DNA of 64,000 bases, from NCBI GenBank assembly GCA_034440575.1, contig JAOTOL010001657.1, positions 822,001 to 886,000 of the forward strand, written 5' to 3'. Of the stretch, positions 35,895 to 47,000 are shown in pieces (position 1 is the stretch's first letter; every line of letters starts with the position of its first letter). The notes below the pieces were generated by a model, which saw nothing but the letters and a program-made list of their open reading frames with translations, ran no database searches and was not told the DNA's origin. The DNA is from Imbricaverruca yamaguchii. Lineage: Eukaryota > Arthropoda > Thecostraca > Neoverrucidae. The position numbers and the translations under genes were made by a program.

Positions 35895-38800
35895 GTAATG
35901 TGTTGACATTTTATATGCAATTGTGTTACTAGCTATCTATGCTAGGCGATGTTTGATGCTTAAGGATGAGCTCGGTGTTTCTTTCCTCCTGTGTCTCACG
36001 CATCGCTCATGGTATTTGCGCACGCGATTCGACCCGCTGCTGGTTTAGCACCATCACAGCTGACCAACAGCAGTTACTGTTCGACAATGCGTACGCGTGG
36101 CAACGTGCCTTCACACCACCAATAGCCAGCTGTGTCTGTTTCCACTCCTCGGCAGGTGAAGTTTGTCGTTTGTCCCACAGGCTCATATTTGTCAGCTGGC
36201 ATACGTTAGATGCCAGCTGATGTCGGTAGCGTTAGAGCGGCGCATGCGCGGTAGGCGTGTGACACGAAGTTGTGCCGCGCACGGCGGGTGTGCCGCGGCT
36301 TCGTGTGACAAGCAGTTGTGCCGCACAGGGCGGTGTGACACTGAGCTGTGCCGCAGATGACTGGCGTGCCGCAGCTTCGTGTGACACGGAGCTGTACTGC
36401 ACATGGCGGGTGTGCTGCGACCTCGTGTGACACGAAGTTGTGCCACACAGGGCGGTGTGCCGCGGCCTCGTGTGACATGCTTTTGTGCTGCGCAGGTCGC
36501 GTGTGCCGCGGCCTCGTGTTACACGCGTTCGTGCCGCGCAGGTCGCGTGTGTTGCGGCCTCGTGTGACACGAAGTTGTGCCACACAGGGTGGTGTGCCGC
36601 GGCCTCGTGTGACACGCGTTTGTGCCGCGCAGGTCGCGTGTGCCGCGGCTTTGTGCTGCAGGCGGAGTGTCGGCCGGACGCGACGGCGGACGGCTCGACT
36701 CTGGACCGCAGCGTGGCCTCGAGCGAGTTCTGGAGCGCACTGTCCGAACACGGCATCCGGCACCAGAGTCTCGTGTCGCTGCTCTTCTACTTCATGTTCT
36801 CGGGTGAGTCGGCACGCGGCCGACTGCTGGTGCTCGCTGCAGAGGTGCGCCTGTGCGGGCCGACAGCACTGCGATGGTGGGTGAGTGGTGGTGTCGTGTC
36901 GAAGTGCTCAGTCAACAGCAGGGCTGGATTCATGCTTTGCAATCCTGGGCGTGGAGAGGATCTTTTTCGGGGGCAATCGGATGCGGAGATGTTTTCCTTC
37001 GAAACTGTGACATCTGCAACTTCAAGTGAATCTTGAGCGCTTCGTAACGGGGAAGCTCATCGTCAAATATCACCGTTCAACTTAGATCGTTCGGTGCTTG
37101 TTGCATGCAAGGCATGATTATACACATACAAATACATAATTCATACATAATTCGCGTTATTAAACTTGCGAATCATTGTAGGGAATCATTCTAAAATTGC
37201 ATTTTGTGTAGCACCAATCAGCCTCGAAATGAAAAGGTATAATAATTTTCCTTGTAAGATAGTTTTATCTACGGAAAATGCACAGCTGATTTATCTACCC
37301 CTAGATCCCTAGGTGTGAGCTACGGCGGGAAGTCGGAGTTGTCTGGGCTTTTATGAGGACCTGCTCATGCTAGAATCAAAATGTCATTTTCATCTCTCTG
37401 GTAATGCTGAGGTGACGTTGACACCGTGCTTCTGCTGGTGGCTTCAGGTCAGAAGTGCGACGCGACCATGGATGACCGCGAGGAGGGCCTGCTCTCCGCC
37501 ACCGTGTACTTCCTCCTGCTGGCGATCCCGGGCAGCAACGCCTTCCGCGTGTTCCACCCGGTGCTGTACTCGCGCGCGCTCGACTCGTTCAAGCTGGTCG
37601 GCCAGCTGACGTCGCGGCGCGGCTCTCCGCGCAAGCCGAGCCGCGCCGCCGACGACGAGCTGCCCGTGGACGAGGACGAGGACGAGCCGGCGCTGGAGCC
37701 GCACGAGGCGGCGCGCCTGCTGCGCCTGCTCAACACCGTGCTGGGCGACCTGCTGCTGCTGACGGAGCGCTTCTCGCTGCGCCACGGCGCCGACAGCCTG
37801 GAGGAGACGGTGCAGACGCTGGTGGACGTGACGCGCCTGGAGGGCGTCGACGGGCGCGCCGGCCGCGCCGTCGGCGGCGTGCCGGCGCTGGCGCACAACT
37901 CGTTCTGCGGCCTGACCAACGTGTGCCGGCCACTGCACGGCAGCGTGACGCGCAGCGTCGGCCTCGTGCTGCGCGCGCTCATGCCCAGCCTGCTGATGGC
38001 CGGCGAGGCGGCGCCGCGCGCGCTGGCCGCCGTGCGCGACCGCGCCGTGCGCTTCGTCGGCCAGCTGGTGCGCGCGGCCGGCGCGGCGGCCGAGCCGCCG
38101 CTGCAGACGCTCGTGCAGAACGTGTGCCTGCGCGTGCCGGAGCGCGCCGAGCAGCGGCAGCGCGCCGCCCAGTCGGTGGTGCTGCTGCTGGCGCTGATGC
38201 CGGCCGCGCAGCGGCGGCGCGCGCTCGACTGGCTGCGCCGGTTCGCGCGCCACGAGAAGAGCGGCCATCGGCTGCTGGCGCTGGAACTGCTGTCGCGGCT
38301 GCTGGCGGACGGGCCGCGCGCCGCCGGAGGCACCGCGCCCGCCGGCGGCTGGCTGGCGCGCGACGACAGCGACGTCGACAAGAGCGACACCGAGGACGAC
38401 GACGACGACGCCGAGAAGGCGGCGGCGCAGCGCGACGGCGACCCGAGGACGGCCGCCGAGGACGAGGACAGTGCGCTGTCGCGCGCGTTCCTGGTGCGCC
38501 AGATCTTCGCGCGCTGCCGCGACCCGGCCGCCACGGTGCGCGCGCGCGCGCTCACCGTGCTGGCCGAGTGTACGGTGTCGCGCGACGCGGCCATCCGCGC
38601 CGCCGTCCAGCAGCTGTTCCACGGCGCGCGCCGGCGGCCCTCCGCCAGTCCGGCTCAGCCACAGGTGGGAGCGCTGGTGACCTGTGCGGCGCTGATCGGC
38701 ACCACCTGCTGTGTGACGCTGGTCGGCGCCATCTCCTGTGACCAGCGCCACCCTCTGTGTAGCGCTGATCACGGGGACGCGTGCAGGGCCGGTTACGAAT

Positions 38801-40997
38801 GGCGCCGACGGTTAGCGTTGCTTGTATGGTGTTCCTGGAAGTGAAATGATCTGTGATAGAGTGCTCATAATTCACTGGAAGGCTGAAACTAAAATTTCGA
38901 TGTCACGTGCTTGAAGAGAAATACCATCCGTATTCGATGCGATACAATTTTCTCTCCACGTCTTTTGGACGCTACATGATCAATGTAGTCGATGCGCCCT
39001 AAAGCCATAATAACCGAATCTCCACGTCCGGGATTATAAAGCATGAATCTATCCTTGAATGTCGCCCCCCCCCCCCAACCAGAGGCACTCACCTGAATTG
39101 TAACTCTGAGTGGTTTGTGTGAACCCCACCCTAGGACTCGCTGCACCTCGTACTCGAGGGAATAACACGTTAATTATACACCAGGACTCACTGAATCCTT
39201 TCGGGAGGACCTGCATGAACTCCACTCCAAGACTCGCGTGATTTCCAAGTTATCCCCATCACTCAACCACCTACTTTCCGGATTTTCCAGAGCCGCCTGA
39301 CCTCATCCCAGCATCGGATGACCTCGTCCCAACTCTCGCAGCGGGACTCACGTGATCCCCGGGCCACAGGAGGAGTCGGACTCGGACGGCGAGGGCTCCG
39401 ACGACTCGGACGGCGACATGATGGCCATGCTGCGGCGGCGCGCCAAGGACGACAAGGTGATGGTGCGCAAGTCGGCGCTGCAGGTGATCGAGAACGTCAT
39501 GCGGCTCGACCCCGACTGCGTCACGCCGCAGAACCTGCAGGTGGGCAGCGCGCGCGCCGCGCCGCTCGGGTGCGGCTTCGGTGGTGTGTTGCTGCCGCTG
39601 CGGTACTGCGGTAGACAGCAGCGCTATCTGGGTATGAGCTGTGGTACTGCGGTAGACAGCAGCGCTATCTGGGTATGAGCTGTGGTACTGCGGTAGACAG
39701 CAGCGCTATCTGGGTATGAGCTGCGGTACTGCGGTAGACAGCAGCGCTATCTGGGTATGAGCTGTGGTACTGCGGTAGACGGCAGCGACGTCTGGGTCTG
39801 CGCTGCAGTACTGCGGTAGACAGCAGCGCTATCTGGGTATGAGCTGCGGTACAGCAGTAGACAGCAGCGCTATCTGGGTATGAGCTGCGGTACTGCGGTA
39901 GACAGCAGCGACGTCTGGGTCTGCGCTGCAGTACTGCGGTAGACAGCAGCGCTATCTGGGTATGAGCTGCGGTACTGCGGTAGACGGCAGCGACGTCTGG
40001 GTCTGCGCTGCAGTACTGCGGTAGACAGCAGCGCTATCTGGGTATGAGCTGCGGTACTGCGGTAGACGGCAGCGACGTCTGGGTCTGCGCTGCAGTACTG
40101 CGGTAGACAGCAGCGCTATCTGGGTATGAGCTGCGGTGCTTCGGTAGACAGCAGCGACGTCTGGGTCTGCGCTGCAGTGATAAATTATTCGCGAAATAGG
40201 GTGGAATTTACCACTTTCTGAAAACTCAATCGACATCCTTCTTCAAGAAGTTATCGGCATCCTGCTGCTGGATATGAACTATTCATGTCTCCTTTCTAAC
40301 AGTATCTCGTTTATGAAATATAGCTCTTCATGAATTATAAACCTCAAAACAAATGATAAAGGTCCAGTCATAATCACCTACACCATCAACTCGAATTTTA
40401 GTCTGAAAGACATCAAAAGCGTTTTAAATTACACTACTTACGTGTCAAATTTCGACATCCCGCTATGTTCGTTTCGACATCTCACACCTAACGAAAAGCC
40501 AATATTTTAACCCTGCCGCGTTGTAGTGCTGAGGTAAGCAGCGGCGCCATCTGAGTTTGTGTTGCGGTACTGCGGTAGACGGCAGCGCCATCGAAGTCGG
40601 CGACTGAGTATGCCGTTCCGCATTGTTGACGGATTACGCCGGCTCTTGCGCATACTGTGTGTTGTGCAATTTTTTGCTAGCCGCTGATTTTGATGTTGTG
40701 GCGGATGATCGACCGGTCCGCACGCGTGCTATCGGGAAGGCAGGTTCTAGGAGTGGCTTGTCTATTGGGGACGACTCCAAGGCAGTCCAGCCGGTCACGC
40801 GAACTCTGACTCCCGCTCGGTTGCTATCGGCGGGCTGTTGACCCGCCGGAGATCTGCTCTGCTGGTTCGTGTGGTGTCGGCGGCGCCTGAGTGTGTCGTG
40901 GCCCGAGTGTGACGGGCCGGCACAGGTCTTTCTGGAGTACTGCCGAGACCCGGCGGTGTGTGTGTGTGCTCCTGGTACTCCTGGTCGGTGTGGTGTC

Positions 40998-41087
<90 letters not shown>

Positions 41088-44000
41088 CTCCTGGTACTCC
41101 TGGTCGGTGTGGTGTCGGTGTGTGTGTGTGTGTGTGCTGTGGCCTGAGTGTGCCGGGCCGACGCAGGTTTTCCTGGAGCACTGCCGAGACCCGGCGCTGC
41201 TGACGCGCAAGCAGTGCCAGGCGTCGCTGATCGGCCTGGTGGAGGAGTACCCGGGCGACGACAGCGTCTGCGAGGCGGTGGTGCGCGGCCTGCTGCCCCA
41301 GATACACGACCCCGAGAACAAAGTGCAGGACCGGGTCGTGCAGGTGCGTGCTAAACACGCAAGTGCCGTGTCAGCCGTGCAGACACCATGCCAACCGTGC
41401 AGGTACGGTGTGGGATAGAGAGTTATGTAGCATGGTGGCACGGCCAACCATCCTGTTGTTGGTTGGTGCGACGGCCATATGTACTGTGATTGGCTGGTGG
41501 GACGGCCGTGAGTCCTGTGATTGGCTGGTAGGATGGCCATATGTCCTGTGATTATTTAGTGAGAGGACCGTGTCGCTTGTCGTTGGGTGATGGGATGGCT
41601 GTATGTCCTATTATCGCTTGATGTTGCAACTGTTTTTCATGTAGTGGTCGGTGGTGTGACTGTGTGTGCTGTGACTGGTGGGTGGTGCGACCATATGTCC
41701 TGTGATTGGCTGGTGGCACATCAGTATGTGCTGTGATTGGTTGGCTGTGCTTTGTTTGGCTGGCGGTACGGCCTTCCGAACTATGATAAGTTGGCGGTGC
41801 AGTCTTATGTCCCGTGATTGGCTGCTGATATAGCCGTTTGTCCTGTGATTGGCTGCTGGTACGGCCGTTTGTCCCGTGATTGGCTGCTGGTACGGCCGTT
41901 TGTCCCGTGATTGGCTGATGCTGTGGCCGTTTGTCTTGACACCGTCCTGTGTCGGTCACCAGTTTGTGGAGCAGACGATACTGTCTGGGATCTCGCCGTA
42001 CCGAGAGGGGGAGCTGGCCTCCGCAGAGCAGCAGCTGCCCTGGAAGCTGCTGGACCTGGTGGTCAAACTCTGCTTCCAGAAGTATCTGCACAAGATCATG
42101 CAGGCTGTGTTTACCGGCAAGAAAATCAAGTGAGCTGCCTCACCATAAGTTCGAAACTTGTATTGCCGAATGGCCGAATTATGTTAGTTGGACGCCCGAT
42201 GCCATGGTTCAATCGCTTTGTGTTTTGCATGTGGCCAGTAGGGATAATTTTGCGCCGTTCCATGGTAGTGCTTCAACGTCGTTTCGCTTCGGCCCATTTG
42301 TGGTAGAATAAGACTTGTGTCATGTGTGGCAGTCGCATGACTTGAATGACGCTCGAGTGCAAGCGATGCGCCGATGGCTAGTTCGAAACTGAGCGCATTT
42401 GAGACTTATCAGTAACATATGATGTGCGGCGTCTCAAGTTTCCTATTCCGAAGGTCCAAACAACGATTGCTTTGACTGTAGTATGCCTAATCAGCTGCGT
42501 TCCGAAACCTTCGTCATGGTGAGGTACTACATGTATGTTTGATACTAATGCAGAAGTGTATAATCATATATCCGTAGTTTGTGTGTAGTATTATTCCGTA
42601 ATCTTGATTATCCTTAGTTTGGATGAGCATGCTAGTTATTTGGGCTTTAGAGCGCATCGACTACACTGGTCATGTAGCGCCCATTGGATGAGCATGCTGA
42701 TCGGGTTTGCATGATGTTCGCAAGAATGTCCATTGCGGAAAAAAAATAGAGCAAGCAAAAAAAAGCAATTGCACTAAAACCGAATTGATAACCTTAGGCG
42801 TTACAACCGGTACTGCCTACAACCCTCCCGTCTAACGACCCCACGCGTTGGCAGTACTGCCGTCTGATCACCTCACGTGTCAGCAGTACCACCCTGTGAT
42901 GACCTCGCTCGTGTCCGGCAGGCCGGGAGTGTGCCAGACGCTGCGCAGTCACGTCGGCACTGCCCACAACTCTCCCGCCTGGATGTGTCTGGCTCTCATA
43001 TCGCGCTTCTCGCCTATTGAGCAGCCCTTGTTCGCCCTGGAGTATTTCACTGAAAAGATCCAGACAGACCTGATGGTAAATTGACTCGTGGTCTTTCCCC
43101 TCTTTTCGTTCATTTCCCATCTGCTCCTCTCACCTTTCCCCTTATCTTTTCTGCTTCTCCTCTCCCTCCCTACGCTAAATATTCACGCTTTGGTCGAAGC
43201 GCCCTAAACTCAAATAACTCTTGTCTCCCTCTCTCCCCTCCTCTTGTTAGTGTACTGGTGTTGGCTGCTGTAATGCTGTGGCAGTTGTTCGTACAGCTGT
43301 ATGGGATGGTAGCTGAGGGTTGGGAGTCAAAAGACTAACTTGCATTGATGGGAGTTTGTGTAGATCAGTGAAGCTTCGCTGCCGTATTGGTTGGACCATT
43401 TATTGAACCATATATTATTGTTTTAGGTACGAACTAGCGGTACTAATCACGGTAGGTATGCAGATGCTGCAGCAGAGATGGAAGAATAGCTTCCATTTGA
43501 TTCCTGTAGTCGACATCATAACAGCCATTGTCATTATAGTCATGAGTCATCATAGACATCATCGTAGTTGAGAATTTTCCATGTGGAGCAGTTGTGCCAT
43601 TTTGACTTCAGATTCCGCAGGTTATTATTTCAGGTGTCGTGCATCATTTTAGCAGGGCATCCTCTCTGGATGCATCAGGAGGAAAACAAATTATGTAGTT
43701 TGCAGGGTGGTGGAGTGCAGGCTTAGTGAGGTGGGAATACATTGGATTTCCAATGTGCCAGCAGCCTAGAATGGTTGATGGATCCGGCCATCAATACCTT
43801 ATTGAAAAAGAAACAATCTCGGGCAGAATCGACGGCGATGGCCGTTCTGCAGCCCCTGCACTAGTCGGAGGACGTGCTGCAGCTCCCTGCCCGGCCGCTG
43901 ACCCGACAGACAGGGGACGTGCTGGCTCTGCAGCAGGCGCTCCACGTGCTGCAGCTCCCTGCCAGGCCGCTGACCCCAGGCCTTGCCGACAGACGGGGGA

Positions 44001-47000
44001 CGTGCTGGCTCTGCAGCAGGTGCTGCAGCTCCCTGCCCGGCCGCTGACCCGACAGACAGGGGACGTGCTGGCTCTGCAGCAGGCGCTCCACGTGCTGCAG
44101 CTCCCCGCCCGGCCGCTGACCCCAGGCCGTGCCGACAGACGGAGGACGTGCTGGCGCTGCAGCAGGCGCTCCGCGTGCTGCAGCTCCCTGCCCGGCCGCT
44201 GACCCCGGCCGTGCCGACAGACGGAGGACGTGCTGGCGCAGCAGTGCTGCAGCTCCCTGCCCGGCCGCTGACCCCAGGCCGTGCCGACAGACGGAGGACG
44301 TGCTGGCTCTGCAGCAGGCGCTGCAGCTCCCTGCCCGGCCGCTGACCCCAGGCCGTGCCGACAGACGGAGGACGTGCTGGCGCTACAGCAGGTGCTGCAG
44401 CTCCCTGCCCGGCCGCTGACCCCAGGCCGTGCCGACAGACGGAGGACGTGCTGGCGCTGCAGCAGGCGCTCCACGTGCTGCAGCTCCCTGTCCGGCCGCT
44501 GACCCCAGGCCGTGCCGACAGACGGAGGACGTGCTGGCGCTGCAGCAGGCGCTCCACGTGCTGCAGCTCCCTGGCCGGCCGCTGGCCCCAGGCCGTGCCG
44601 ACAGACGGAGGACGTGCTGGCTCTGCAGCAGGTGCTGCAGCTCCCTGCCCGGCCGCTGACCCCAGGCCGTGCCGACAGACGGAGGACGTGCTGGCGCTAC
44701 AGCAGGCGCTGCAGCTCCCTGGCCGGCCGCTGACCCCAGGCCGTGCCGACAGACGGAGGACGTGCTGGCGCTGCAGCAGGCGCTCTACGTGCTGCAGTTC
44801 TCGGTGGGCCGTCTGTCGGTGGCGGCGGCGTCCGGCCTGCTGGCGGCGCTGGCCGGCCTGGTGACGGCCGCCGCGCTGCCGCCCGAGCTGATCCCAGCCG
44901 CCGTCGACACGATGGCCATGGTCTCGTTCGAGGCCGGCCCCGAGGACGGCTACCGCGCCCGGCTGGACGAGTGGTGCGGCCCTCTGATCGAGGTGAGAGG
45001 GTGTCGGGCCTGGCTGGACGGGCAGTTTGGCCCTCTGATCGAGGTGAGAATGGGGCAGAGGACAACTGGACGGGTAGTGCGGCCCTCTGATCGAGGTGAG
45101 AGGGTGGCGAGGACGGCTGGACGAGTGGTGTGGCCCTCTGATCGAGGTGAGAGGGTGCCGGGCCTGGCTGGACGGGCAGTGTGGCCCTTTGATCGAGGTG
45201 AGAATGGGACCGAGGACAGCTGGACGAGTGGTGCGGCTCTCTGATCGAGGTGAGAGGGTGCCGGGCCTGGCTGGACGGGTAGTGTGGCCCTTTGATCGAG
45301 GTGAGAATGGGGCCGAGGACAACTGGACGGGTAGTGCGGCCCTCTGATCGAGGTGAGAGGGTGGTGAGGACGGCTGGACGAGTGGTGTGGCCCTCTGATC
45401 GAGGTGAGAGGGTGCCGGGCCTGGCTGGACGGGTGGTGTGGCCCTCTGATCGAGGTGAGAGGGTGGCCGAGGACAGCTGGACGAGTGGTGCGGCCCTCTG
45501 GTCGAGGTGAGAGGGTGCCGAGCCTGGCTGGACGGGTAGTGTGGCCCTCTGATCGAGGTGAGAGGGTGGCCGAGGACAGCTGGACGAGTGGTGCGGCCCT
45601 CTGATCGATTTGAGAAGGTGGCGAGGACGGCTGGACGAGTGGTGCGCCCCTCGTCCAGCCGTCCTCGCCCTACCCTCCTCTTACTCGCCACGATATTGAG
45701 TCCGTTTCGATGAGTGGTGCAGCTCCCTGCTCGCTGCTATTGATCATAGAGGATAGAAGTAAAAGAAGCAGAAAATCGTGTCCCACCATGTAGGTATTTT
45801 TTCCAGGGTGTCGTTGGTTGGTTGGTTATTGGTTTCACGACACATCGACCATTGAGTCATGTAGCGTCGCCAATCTCTCACGCCGATTGGTCGCGGGCGA
45901 AGAGTAGCGACAGGTGGGACTCGAGCCCACAACATTTCGATTGTGAGACGAGCAACTTACCCCTAGACTACTCGTCCCCCCCCCGGGTATCGTTGCTGTG
46001 CCCGGAGATGTCATTGCTTGATCGATGCACAGGCTCTGCGGACTACGGCACAATGTTGGATCATATACGCGTGACACGAGAGCCACACATCCCCTCGCTC
46101 TCCTAGTACCGTAAGAACGTCCTATATTGTTGGAGTTAGTTGCAAAAAAAAATACTCAGGAAGCTAATTAAAGGCGCCTTTGTTGAGTGCCTAGTCATGC
46201 GAAATCGATTTTGCAAGGTGATCGGCTGAACAAGGAAGTTAGGAAGAAGCTGCTGTGTTTAGTGGCGGTGAAATGAATACCCTTTTACGTTTTTCGGTGG
46301 TTTACTTTGTGGTTGCCTAACTCCGGGAAACAGAACGACACTGCGGAGAACCAAAAAAAACTACCAGTCAACTTTCAACATTGACACCCCGTCCGCAAAT
46401 CTTACCAGATGCTTCACATCCACCAACCGAATGTAAGTTCGCCCCCGCCTCCCTGTTAAAGTGTTCTCAACCCCATACCCAACGTCCGGCACGGGTTCGT
46501 GTTTCGTGCTCTGCTGACCCAGACCGAGCTACCTGGATTGAGGTGAGGATCGTGACTGGATCACAATGCTGTTGTAGCTTATAGTCCCATTGGAATAGCC
46601 AAAACAAAACCAGCAAGGGAATGACGCTCTTTTTCTCATGGGAAGATCGAATTAAGACGGAAGAAACATCACGGTTTAAATGTGGTACGTATGTCACATC
46701 AGCTGAAATGGCACCATATAAATAATTCCACTCAGCACAGACACTAGTACAAAAAACATGGTTTCAACAGCGATCAATACGTGTATGGTCTTCTGAAGGC
46801 CTGGTTTACTTTGTGGTTGCTTAACTCCGGGAAACAGAACGACACTGCGGAGATGCAAAAAATTGCCAGTCAACTTTCAACATTGCAGTTTGCATCACGG
46901 TTAATTTGCCTAGTGACAAATTAACCGTGATGTTTCTTCCGTCTTAATTCGATCTTCCCATGAGAAAAAGAGCGTCATTCCCTTGCTGGTTTTTATAGTC

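Noticed and set aside
37444..38772. Two long minus-strand frames opposite NCAPD3 exon 3
   Set aside because: Exon 3 is extremely GC-rich, so opposite frames stay open. The plus-strand frame matches NCAPD3 and joins in phase.
43799..45691. Minus-strand open frame of 630 codons
   Set aside because: Antisense of exon 8 and its junction arrays; GC-rich repeats lack stop codons.
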